The notes below the pieces were generated by a model that saw only the letters and a list, made by a program, of their open reading frames with translations, ran no database searches and was not told where the DNA came from. The translations under genes and the position numbers were made by a program. A DNA stretch of 41,243 bases from Alphaproteobacteria bacterium (GTDB lineage Bacteria > Pseudomonadota > Alphaproteobacteria > GCA-2731375): contig JASLLM010000010.1 of NCBI GenBank assembly GCA_030747035.1, forward strand, positions 1-41,243. The letters are read 5' to 3'. The stretch's first letter is position 1. Every line of letters begins with the position of its first letter. Of this stretch, positions 19,174 to 27,786 are shown piece after piece.

Positions 19174-19890
19174 TTAAGCCGGTTGCAACTGGTAATCCCA
19201 AAGATTGAAGTGAACGTTGTGGCTGCCTTCCCCCCAGATATCGGAAGCCGCGAACTGTACGCAATAGACGTGCTGCAGGATGTCGGTGTCGGCGTGGTCA
19301 TGATTGTGAGCGTGATCGTGTCCGTGACTTACCATTTCAGGGAACATGTACAGACCCTTGTCGCTCTCCACCTCGCCCGTTATGCCGCGCAGGTAAAGCG
19401 GCAGATGGGTATGGCCTTCCCGTTTGATCTCGCGCACCGTCACCCGCTGGCCGGCTTGGAAGCGTGGGCCCCCGCGCTCCGCCTTGGCGAAGGCGGCGAC
19501 GCGTGCATCCAACTCGGCCTTGGGCACCAGATGCATGGCGTCCAACAACTGCTCGGCCGCCGCCTGCCAATAATGGTAATACCTCGCACCGTCACTTTCG
19601 CATTCGGCCAAAAAGCGGCTGTAGTTCGCGCCCGCATGGCTCTCGTCCGCCGCTTCGTCCGCGGGCTTGTCATCGCCGCCGAAATGTCCGGGCGCCTGGA
19701 TGTGATAACCCAGATAGTCGTCCCATTCAGCCCAGCTGTAATGGCCGTCCTGGTACAGGGACATCACCATGGCAAAGGTATGACCCTGCCAGGGTTCGTC
19801 GAAGACCGGATCGCCGCGATCGCGCGGCAGGGCGGCACCGGCCTGTTGTTCGGGCACGGCCAGGTCCGGTACCGTCAGCATCTTACGCAT
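19174..19890 (-). CDS. full-length nitrile hydratase beta-subunit-like paralogue with His-rich insert
   Basis: VFDEPWQGHTFAMVMSLYQDGHYSWAEWDDYLGYHIQA; GQRVTVREIKREGHTHLPLYLRGITGEV; SHGHDHAHNHDHADTD; FAASDIWGEGSHNVHFNLWDYQL. Confidence 0.85.
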   Translation of the reverse strand: MRKMLTVPDLAVPEQQAGAALPRDRGDPVFDEPWQGHTFAMVMSLYQDGHYSWAEWDDYLGYHIQAPGHFGGDDKPADEAADESHAGANYSRFLAECESDGARYYHYWQAAAEQLLDAMHLVPKAELDARVAAFAKAERGGPRFQAGQRVTVREIKREGHTHLPLYLRGITGEVESDKGLYMFPEMVSHGHDHAHNHDHADTDILQHVYCVQFAASDIWGEGSHNVHFNLWDYQLQPA

Positions 19891-20236
19891 GGTCGAGATA
19901 ATCTTCCCAAAGGTCGATATTCAGGCAGTCCGTGGCCGGTGCGTCGCCACCCCAAAGCTCCCGGGCCTCGAAACGGATGGAGTAATTGTGCTGCGGCTGA
20001 TCGCCGTCTCCCGCGACGCGGGCGTCAGGCAAATGGAAGACGCCGTTGTCACGCCGCACCACGCCTTCCTTACCGCGGACATAGCGGGGCAGACGGGTAT
20101 GGCCGGTCGGATTGATGTTGCGCGCCAGGACTCGGTCGCCGGGTTTGAATTTAGGCTCGATGTCCATTTTCAGGCGTACCGCGCCGGCTTTCTGGTACAG
20201 CCGGTTTACAACCTCGAGATCGACTTTACGGGTCAT
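19883..20236 (-). CDS. nitrile hydratase beta C-terminal-half-like subunit (stand-alone)
   Basis: FKPGDRVLARNINPTGHTRLPRYVRGKEGVV..YSIRFEARELWGGDAPATDCLNIDLWEDYLDHA; ATGA overlap at 20233-20236. Confidence 0.87.
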   Translation of the reverse strand: MTRKVDLEVVNRLYQKAGAVRLKMDIEPKFKPGDRVLARNINPTGHTRLPRYVRGKEGVVRRDNGVFHLPDARVAGDGDQPQHNYSIRFEARELWGGDAPATDCLNIDLWEDYLDHA

Positions 20237-20544
20237 GATGTCTCTCCGCGCAGATCGGCCAGCCGAGCGTCGAACTCGGCCTGGCTGACCACGCCCTTTT
20301 CCAACAGCAAGGTGATGCTGCCTTCCAGCCAGCGTTCGTAATAGCTCGAGGTCAGATAATATGACGGCTCGATCCGTTCCATGGCGTGGCGGAATTCATC
20401 TAAATTGAAATGCATGCCGGCCAGCAGGGCGCGGGCCAGGGCCAGGGTGCGCCCTTCCCATTCCTCGTGAAAAACCACATCGTCCGATTCCGTTTTGATC
20501 GGGCCCAGACCATGCATGCCGCCCATGTCATGTACACCGTTCAT
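20233..20544 (-). CDS. nitrile hydratase beta N-terminal-half-like subunit, copy B
   Basis: MNGVHDMGGMHGLGPI..FHEEWEGRTLALARALLAGMHFNLDEFRHAMERIEPSYYLTSSYYERWLEGSITLLLEKG. Confidence 0.88.
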   Translation of the reverse strand: MNGVHDMGGMHGLGPIKTESDDVVFHEEWEGRTLALARALLAGMHFNLDEFRHAMERIEPSYYLTSSYYERWLEGSITLLLEKGVVSQAEFDARLADLRGETS

Positions 20545-20864
20545 GCGGGTTCTCCGTTCTGTTCCGTGCTCAGATCGGCCAGCCGGGCGTCCAGTTCCGC
20601 CTGGCTGAACACGCCCTTTTCCAACAGCAAGGTCATGGTACCTTCCAGCCAATGTTCGTAATAGCTTGAGCCCAGATAGTGGGCCGGCGCCATGCGTTCG
20701 ATGGCATAGCGGAATTCATCTACGCTGAACTGAAAGCCCGCCATCATCGCATTGACCAGCCCCATGGTCCGCCGCTCCCACTCCTCATGGAATTGCGGCG
20801 CATCCACGGTTTCCATGATCGTGCCGAAACCATGCATGCCGCCCATGTCATGTATGCCGTTCAT
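20251..20864. repeat. tandem direct duplication of the beta N-half genes (20251-20544 vs 20571-20864, offset 320 bp)
   Basis: Near-colinear DNA, e.g. CAGATCGGCCAGCCG.GCGTC..ACGCCCTTTTCCAACAGCAAGGT in both copies; about 64% amino-acid identity by hand alignment. Confidence 0.85.
20541..20864 (-). CDS. nitrile hydratase beta N-terminal-half-like subunit, copy A
   Basis: MNGIHDMGGMHGFGTI..FHEEWERRTMGLVNAMMAGFQFSVDEFRYAIERMAPAHYLGSSYYEHWLEGTMTLLLEKG; ATGA overlap with copy B. Confidence 0.88.
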   Translation of the reverse strand: MNGIHDMGGMHGFGTIMETVDAPQFHEEWERRTMGLVNAMMAGFQFSVDEFRYAIERMAPAHYLGSSYYEHWLEGTMTLLLEKGVFSQAELDARLADLSTEQNGEPA

Positions 20865-20876
20865 GGCGAGGCCTCC

Positions 20877-21479
20877 CTAATCCGGTGGCGCCACCTTGGT
20901 GACGCCGATCATCGAGTCTCGCGTCACCAGTTTGGCCAGGGCCTCGGCATCCAGGCCGTCCGTCCCCGTGGGCCGTTCGGGCAGCACCATGTAGCGCAGC
21001 TCGGCATTGGAGTCCCAGACCCGTACTTCTGTATCGGCGCCGATTTCGGTGCCGAATTCCGCCAATACACCGCGCGGATCGGAGGCCGCCCGAGAGCGGA
21101 ATGGGGCCGATTTATACCATACGGGGGGCAGCCCCAGGGTTGCCCAAGGGAAGCAGGAACAGAGCGTACAGACAACGATGTTATGTACCTGAGGGGTATT
21201 TTCGACTACCACCATGTCTTCGCCCTGCACCGCGTCGAACCCCATGTCCGCGATCGCACCGGTGCCGTCCTGCAGCAGCCAGGCCTTGTATTCCGGATCC
21301 GTCCAGGCCCGCGCCACCACCTGCGCCCCGTTCCAGGGACCAAGGCGGTTTTCGAACATATCGATCAGGGCATCGATGGCGCTGCTTTCGACCAGGCCTT
21401 TTTCCAGCAGCAAGGATTCCATGGCCTTGACCCGCAAGGCCACCTCCGAGTCCGGTCCAGGAATGCCGTCTGAGCTCAT
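20877..21479 (-). CDS. nitrile hydratase alpha / thiocyanate hydrolase gamma-like subunit, cobalt-type
   Basis: [67 protein letters not shown] metal motif at 21153-21170; start 21479 or 21494. Confidence 0.93.
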   Translation of the reverse strand: MSSDGIPGPDSEVALRVKAMESLLLEKGLVESSAIDALIDMFENRLGPWNGAQVVARAWTDPEYKAWLLQDGTGAIADMGFDAVQGEDMVVVENTPQVHNIVVCTLCSCFPWATLGLPPVWYKSAPFRSRAASDPRGVLAEFGTEIGADTEVRVWDSNAELRYMVLPERPTGTDGLDAEALAKLVTRDSMIGVTKVAPPD

Positions 21480-21610
21480 GCCGTTTCCCAACATTGATTT
21501 TTTGTTTTGTGGAGCGAAAACCATGCCATAGGCGCAATATGTTGGCAATGTCCGGTGCTCTTCGCCCCGGCGTGGTATAGTATGACTGTCATAAATGCAG
21601 GGGGACAGCC

Positions 21611-22867
21611 ATGACTTTGTCGAGCATGGAAGAACTGAACGAGCCATTGCAGTGGCCGGAACCGGGGGTAACGCGGATTCCCTATCGGGTCTATTCGGAT
21701 CCGGTGATCTACGCGCTGGAGCAGCAGCGGATCTTTCGCGGTCCGGTCTGGAATTTCCTCTGCCTGGAAATCGATATACCAAATTCCGGTGACTACAAGA
21801 CCTCCACGGTCGGTGAAATCCCTATCATCGTCACCCGGGACGACGACGGCGAAATCCACGCCATGGTCAACCGTTGCCCCCACAAGGGCGCCCTGGTCTG
21901 CCTGAAGGAGCGCGGCAACGCCAAGATGCTGACCTGCATCTATCATTCCTGGTCCTTCGACATGGCCGGCAAGCTAAAGGGCATCGCCTTCCGCAACGGT
22001 CTGGGCGGCAAGGGCGGGTTGCCCAAGGAATTCGATCCGGAGAAACATGGTCTGGAGCTGTTGCGCATCGAGGTTTTTTGCGGCCTGGTCTTCGGCACCT
22101 TTTCCGAGGCGACGCCGTCTGTGGAAAGTTACCTTGGCCAGCCCATGTCTAAGTTCATCCGCCGCAACTTGGGCAGGCCGCTAAAGCCCCTGGGCATGCA
22201 CAGTCAGATCATCCACAATAATTGGAAACTGTATGCCGAGAATGTGCGGGATTCCTATCACGCCACATTGCTGCATACGTTTTACACCACCTTCAAGATC
22301 AACCGCCTGGACATGGATGGCGGCATCGTCCTGGCCGAGGACAAATGGCATCACATCAGTTATGCCAAGCGCGAGACCTTCGAGGAGGCGGAGGAATACC
22401 AGCGGGACAAGATCCACGCGGCGCAATACGATTCCCACCTTGAAGGGCCGCATCTCTTGAATGCCTGGAACGAATTCGATGACGGCATCACCCATTCCAT
22501 CCAGGCGATTTTTCCCAACCTGGCGATCCAGTTCACCCTGAATTCCCTGGCCGTGCGTTTCTTCGTCCCCCGAGGCGTCGATAAGACGGAATTGTTCTGG
22601 TTCTATGTCGGCTACGAAGACGATACGGAAGAAAAAACGGCCATGCGGGTGATGCAGGGCAATCTGACCGGCGCCGCCGGCCTGGTCTCGTTGGAGGACG
22701 GCTGCATCAACGAATTCGTCCAGCGCGGCACCCACGGCAGCGAAGGGTCAATGGGCCTGGCCGAGATGGGCGGTGGGTCGGTGGAATCCTCTGACAGCAG
22801 CCGCGCCACCGAGGCCGCGATCCGCGGCTTCTGGACCGGCTATCGCCGGATCATGGAGTTCGATTGA
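21611..22867 (+). CDS. Rieske [2Fe-2S] aromatic ring-hydroxylating dioxygenase, alpha subunit
   Basis: [38 protein letters not shown] (CxH..CxxH Rieske); iron-site [12 protein letters not shown]. Confidence 0.95.
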   Translation: MTLSSMEELNEPLQWPEPGVTRIPYRVYSDPVIYALEQQRIFRGPVWNFLCLEIDIPNSGDYKTSTVGEIPIIVTRDDDGEIHAMVNRCPHKGALVCLKERGNAKMLTCIYHSWSFDMAGKLKGIAFRNGLGGKGGLPKEFDPEKHGLELLRIEVFCGLVFGTFSEATPSVESYLGQPMSKFIRRNLGRPLKPLGMHSQIIHNNWKLYAENVRDSYHATLLHTFYTTFKINRLDMDGGIVLAEDKWHHISYAKRETFEEAEEYQRDKIHAAQYDSHLEGPHLLNAWNEFDDGITHSIQAIFPNLAIQFTLNSLAVRFFVPRGVDKTELFWFYVGYEDDTEEKTAMRVMQGNLTGAAGLVSLEDGCINEFVQRGTHGSEGSMGLAEMGGGSVESSDSSRATEAAIRGFWTGYRRIMEFD

Positions 22868-22868
22868 T

Positions 22869-23324
22869 ATGGAGGCGATCGAGGAGTTGATCACCGCTTA
22901 TGCCCACGATATCGACGACGGCGTGTTGGACGGCTGGCCCGAATACTTTACCGAGGACGGCAGCTACACCGTGCTGACCCGCGAGAACCTGGCCCAGGAC
23001 CTGCCCATGGGCATCATGTATTGCCAGGGCCGGGGCATGATGGCGGATCGTATCAAGGCCATGCAGACGGCCAATATTTTTGAGGCCCATACCTATTGCC
23101 ATCTGCTGGGCCGCAGCCGGATTGAGCCGGATGGCGATGGCCGATATCGCGCCCGCACCAATTTCAACGTCATCCGCACCATGCAGGACGGCGCCTCGGA
23201 AATGTTCGCGGTGGGCAAGTATCTCGACGTGATCGAGGTCCGAGACGGCAAACCGCTGTTCAGGGAACGCAGGGTGGTGTTGGAATCCCGCCGTGTCGAT
23301 ATTCTTTTGGTCTATCCGTTGTAG
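22869..23324 (+). CDS. aromatic ring-hydroxylating dioxygenase, beta subunit
   Basis: Follows alpha by 1 nt; DDGVLDGWPEYFTEDGSYTVLTREN.., NFNVIRTMQDGASEMFAVGKYLDVIE (NTF2-like beta subunit). Confidence 0.92.
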   Translation: MEAIEELITAYAHDIDDGVLDGWPEYFTEDGSYTVLTRENLAQDLPMGIMYCQGRGMMADRIKAMQTANIFEAHTYCHLLGRSRIEPDGDGRYRARTNFNVIRTMQDGASEMFAVGKYLDVIEVRDGKPLFRERRVVLESRRVDILLVYPL

Positions 23325-23335
23325 AGGAGCCGGAC

Positions 23336-24127
23336 GTGTCTCTGGACAGCTATTACAAGGATCACTGGGTCGAAATTGAGCCCGAGCGGCTGGAGCGTTA
23401 CGAGGCGCAATTCATCCTTGGCAATCGCGGCGACAGGTTGCTGGCGCCGGCCGATATCGCGGCCGAGCAGGTGGTGGCCGACTACGGCTGTGGCCCGGGC
23501 TATCTATCGGTGGAGCTGGCTAACCGCGTGGGTCCGATGGGTCATGTGCATGCTTTTGACATCAACGCCGATTTTGTCGAACGCACCAGAAAACGGGTGG
23601 CTGACGAGGGCCTGGCGGAGCGGGTCACGGTAACCCATCTGGAAAGCGATATGCTGCCCCTGGATGATGACTGTCTGGACCGCCTGGTGATCAAGAATGT
23701 CCTGGTCTATGTGGATGATCCCCTCGCCAGCCTACGTGAATTCCGCCGGGCGGTCAGGCCGGGCGGCAAGGTGCATGCCATCGACAGCGATTTCTACATG
23801 GCGGCGTTTGATCCCATTGACATCGACGATTGGCGCCATGTTCTGGATGCGGGCATCCATGCCTTCCGCACCCCGGCCATCGGTCGCAAGATGTACGGCA
23901 TCGCCCTGGGTGCCGGGTTCAGCGAGGTTGCGGTGGAGGTCGTCGCCGTGCCGGACTTCACCGGCCGCATGCTCAGCTTTATCATTAACACCGCCGGCTA
24001 TGCCCGCGAAGGCGGCCGGCATGACGAGGCGGTGGTTAGCCGCGTTGTGGAGGTGGCCAGCAGGGCAGTCGAGGAGGGCACATTCTTCGCCCTGAACCCG
24101 CAGTTCCTCGTGACGGCGACGGTGTAG
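23336..24127 (+). CDS. class I SAM-dependent methyltransferase
   Basis: GTG start; VVADYGCGPGYLSVELANRVGPMGHVHAFDIN, LREFRRAVRPGGKVHAIDSD. Confidence 0.9.
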   Translation: MSLDSYYKDHWVEIEPERLERYEAQFILGNRGDRLLAPADIAAEQVVADYGCGPGYLSVELANRVGPMGHVHAFDINADFVERTRKRVADEGLAERVTVTHLESDMLPLDDDCLDRLVIKNVLVYVDDPLASLREFRRAVRPGGKVHAIDSDFYMAAFDPIDIDDWRHVLDAGIHAFRTPAIGRKMYGIALGAGFSEVAVEVVAVPDFTGRMLSFIINTAGYAREGGRHDEAVVSRVVEVASRAVEEGTFFALNPQFLVTATV

Positions 24128-24130
24128 ATC

Positions 24131-24871
24131 ATGGCGGTGACGGTCACATTTGTCGGCGCGGGCGATGCCTTCGGCAGCGGCGGACGCTTCAACACCTGCA
24201 TCATGGTGGATGGCGCCGGCGTGCGTTTCACCATTGATTTCGGCGCCACCTCGTTAACCGCCCTGAACAAACTGGGCATCGCGCACAATTCCATCGATGC
24301 CGTGCTCTTGACCCATATGCACGGCGACCATTTTGGCGGTCTGCCGTTCATGCTCTTGGATGCCATGCTGGGCGCCAAGCGGGACCGGCCCCTAACCATC
24401 GCCGGGCCGAAAAATCTCGAGGCGCGTATCGGCGCGGCCCTTGATGCGCTGTTCCCCGGCTCCTCCGCCAGGGCGGCGAAATTCCCCATCAACTATGTCG
24501 AATTGGCGGTGGGCCAGGCCAACGATGTCCTTGGCCTGACGGTGACGCCGGTAGCGGCGAAGCATACCCCCCAGACCGACCCAACGGCCCTGCGGGTAGC
24601 GGTGGACGACAAGATCGTGAGCTATTCGGGCGATGGCGAATGGACGCCGGAATTGACCCAGGCCAGCCGGGATGCGGATCTGTTCATTGCCGAGTGCTAT
24701 TTTCATGACAGGGCGGTCAAGGGCCATATGAGTTATCCCGATATTCAGGCCAACAGGGCGGCTTTCGCTGCCAAGCGCATGATCCTTACCCATCTGGGCC
24801 CCGACATGCTGGCCAACCGGGAAGACGTGGAGGATGATTGCGCCGAGGACGGCCTGGTCATCACATTATGA
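24131..24871 (+). CDS. MBL-fold metallo-hydrolase (RNase Z-like subfamily)
   Basis: FVGAGDAFGSGGRFNTCIMVD, LLTHMHGDHFGGLP (HxHxDH), YSGDGEWTPEL, ILTHLGPDM. Confidence 0.92.
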   Translation: MAVTVTFVGAGDAFGSGGRFNTCIMVDGAGVRFTIDFGATSLTALNKLGIAHNSIDAVLLTHMHGDHFGGLPFMLLDAMLGAKRDRPLTIAGPKNLEARIGAALDALFPGSSARAAKFPINYVELAVGQANDVLGLTVTPVAAKHTPQTDPTALRVAVDDKIVSYSGDGEWTPELTQASRDADLFIAECYFHDRAVKGHMSYPDIQANRAAFAAKRMILTHLGPDMLANREDVEDDCAEDGLVITL

Positions 24872-24889
24872 GAGGAGCAGCGTGAGACA

Positions 24890-25270
24890 ATGCAGGATTT
24901 CGAACAAGCGGCCCTGGATGTCCTGGGCACCTACCTGGAAAAACTGAACGCCCAGGACAGCGCCGGCATGCGCGACTGTTTCCATTTTCCCCACTACCGC
25001 ATCGCCGGAGGAAAGATGCAGGTGTTCGAGACGGCGGAAGATTACAGCATCGACAATTTTCACGCCCGCACTGACACGGGCGGTTGGGCCTACACCAAGT
25101 GGGACCATCGCAAGGTGGTGCATGGTGACGAGACCAAGGTGCACGTGGATGTGCAGTTCACCCGCTACCGCGCCGACGACAGCGTCCTGGGTCAGTATAA
25201 ATCCCTGTGGATCGTCACCAACCGCGACGGCAAATGGGGCGTCATGGCGCGCTCCAGTTACGCAGCGTAA
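24890..25270 (+). CDS. NTF2/SnoaL-like protein
   Basis: FEQAALDVLGTYLEKLNAQDSAGMRDCFHFPHYRIAGG..YKSLWIVTNRDGKWGVMARSS. Confidence 0.8.
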   Translation: MQDFEQAALDVLGTYLEKLNAQDSAGMRDCFHFPHYRIAGGKMQVFETAEDYSIDNFHARTDTGGWAYTKWDHRKVVHGDETKVHVDVQFTRYRADDSVLGQYKSLWIVTNRDGKWGVMARSSYAA

Positions 25271-25445
25271 AATATCCGCGCACAGCCCGCTGACTGCCAT
25301 ATCGTTGCGGAAAAGGTTTGATTTTCTATTGCGAGTAACATTAACCTTTTTCTTACAGGCAAGGATTGGATTTTCGAATCCCCGTATCGCGTGGCGTTAG
25401 GTTCAGATTTATTCGTCGGGATCTTGCCGGAGAGGGAGGCTGGTG

Positions 25446-27685
25446 ATGACCATTCCTGCTGTAGCGAGTTCGGATTTGGCCGCGGCGGCGGAAGAAGGGC
25501 AATCGGATTCCAGCACGGCCCAACTGGTTGCCGCGGAGCAGCCATTCATCAAGCTACGCCGTGCCGAAGATGCCGCGGTTGATTGGGAATTCGAACATAA
25601 TTTTGAGATATCGGCGCGGCCGGAATATGGCATGGGACTGTCGGGCGGCGGTATCCGTTCGGCGACCTTTTCCCTTGGCGTATTGCAGGCCCTGGCCCAT
25701 CACGGCAAGCTCGACCGCATTGACTACTTATCTACGGTTTCTGGCGGCGGCTATATCGGCTCCGCGCTGACTTGGTATTTGGCGCAAGAGGAAGCCGAAT
25801 ATGGCCTGGGGTCCGAGACCTTCCCGTTTGGCGCCGGGGATCCGAATGACGCGCCGCCGGCGAAACAGGCTGATCCGTTGAAATATCTTCGACAGCGGGG
25901 CAATTATCTCTCGCCCGGTGACGGCATCACCGTGGTCTCCGGCATCGTGGTGCTGCTCAGGGGCATGGTGGTCAATCTTTGCGTATGGGTGCCGCTGATC
26001 GTGTTGTTCATGGTGGTCATGCTGCAGTTACCCCAGTGGCTGAAAGGGGATAATTTTGCTCCGAAGGACGATCGCTACCTTTCATTCGACTATTTGATGC
26101 TGGGGGGCGCCATTCTTTTGGCCGCATTCGTGATTGCCAGCAAGCTGTATTCCCTGTCCACATTGCTCACCGGCGAACTAAAGGGCATACTTGGTGACCA
26201 GAAAAATCGGTACAAGCTGCGCCGGCTTTTCGAAGACTGGCTGCGCTGGCCGCTGATGGTCATGGTGGCGATGTTGTTCGTCGGTCTGTTTCCCGACATC
26301 GATCGTTTGATTGAAGATACAATCGCTGGGACCGCAAGCGGTCCCGCCGCTGCCATTGTCGGCGCGCTTGGCGGGTTGTGGAGTTATTTTAAGACCTCAA
26401 AAGGCGACGGCGGCGGCATCCCCTTGAGTATCATGACGCCGATCGCCGCGTTCCTGTTTATCGTCGGTATTCTTGCTTCGGCTTATATGCTGGCGCATTG
26501 GCTGGTGCTCAAACAAGACACCATCGTCATTTGGAAGTTGCGCGGTCCGGAATTGGTTTACATAGCCGCCGCCGGGTCGATGTTTTTGGGCTGGCTGGTC
26601 AACATCAACTATATGTCCTTGCATCGATACTACCGCGACCGTTTGATGGAAGCTTTCATGCCGGATCTGTCATTCGTGAAACAGCGGCTGGCGTCGGAGG
26701 GAGACAGCCTGACCCGGCCGCCGGCATCGAAATCCAATAGTGCCAAGGTCCATGAACTTTATGATTTCGCCGAACCAAACGGGCCGTTTCATATTGTCAA
26801 CACCAACCTGGTCCTCATCGGTTCCGATGATCGTGTGCGCGAGATCCGCGGCGGCGACAATTTCATCTTTTCGCCGCTGTATTCAGGCAGTAACGCCACC
26901 GGTTGGAAAAAGACCGAGGCATATCTTGGCGGTGACATGACTCTGTCCACGGCCATGGCGATTTCCGGTGCCGCCGCCGATCCCCATACCGGGGTTGGCG
27001 GTGTTGGACCGACCAGGAACCGTTTTGTATCGCTGATCATGGCGTTGCTTGATATCCGTCTCGGTTATTGGCTTAGAAGCCCCGCTGATACGGGAACCGG
27101 GCGCATTTGCCCGAACCATTTTCATCCCGGCCTGGCAGAACTACTGGGCCTTCGCTATACCGAAAATGACAAATTTCTGCATCTTAGCGACGGCGGCCAT
27201 TTCGAAAATCTGGGCCTTTACGAATTGATCCGGCGGCGCCTGGGCGTGATCGTGATCTGCGACGGCGGCGCCGTGCCCAGTACGCTTTTTCCGATCTGCA
27301 GATTGCCATGCACCGGGCCGAAGCGGATTTCGGCGCACGGATTGAATTCGACCGCTATGGCTTCCCCATCGAAAATCTCATACCTCAAAGGCAGGTGCTT
27401 TTTCCCCAGGGGCGCAAGGTTGCCAAACACGGCTTCGCGGTGGGGGAGATCACCTATTCGGACGAAACAAAGGGTATCCTGATCTTGCTCAAGACCACGA
27501 TGATCAAAGGCTTGCGCCTGGAAACAGCGGGATACCAGGGCGCCAATCCGATGTTTCCCGATCAAAGCACCGGCGATCAGTTTTTCGATGAAGAGCAATT
27601 TGAAGCCTACCGCGAGCTCGGTTGGCGGGTTGCCGATCAAATGTTGCAGAAGTTGACAGAGAAATCGGCGACCGGCGCGGCTTGA
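25446..27685 (+). pseudogene. membrane patatin-like phospholipase, frameshifted near 27273
   Basis: GLSGGGIRSATFSLGVLQALAHHGKLDRIDYLSTVSGGGYIGSAL; about five TM segments; HLSDGGHFENLGLYELIRRRLGVIVICDGGA then frame change into AQYAFSDLQIAMHRAEADFGARIEFDRYGF (ORF 27308..27685). Confidence 0.85.
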
Positions 27686-27786
27686 AATTCGGGGAGAGGG
27701 ATAAATTGAGCTAACCCGGCCCTTGCTTCCTACAGCGGGTTTGACGATGGGCGGCGTCTCATTCCGCGACGATTGCAGCTATGGCA

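Noticed and set aside
19123-20115. 330-aa plus-strand ORF across the NHase-like cluster
   Set aside because: Antisense to two genes with NHase beta motifs; no coherent domain.
21153-21170. Assigning the cluster definitively as thiocyanate hydrolase or nitrile hydratase
   Set aside because: CTLCSC indicates the Co-type claw motif but occurs in both enzyme types; substrate cannot be decided from sequence by eye.
16783-21494. PLP-NifU fusion as part of the NHase-like operon
   Set aside because: It is on the opposite strand and convergent with the cluster, so co-transcription is not supported; only proximity is seen.
20877-21782. Extended N-terminus of the NHase alpha-like ORF
   Set aside because: The first ~96 residues overlap the Rieske gene and intergenic region; homology-like sequence starts at 21479/21494.
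27255-27320. Programmed -1 frameshifting in the patatin gene
   Set aside because: No X-XXY-YYZ slippery heptamer or obvious pausing structure at the site; a deletion or sequencing error is simpler.
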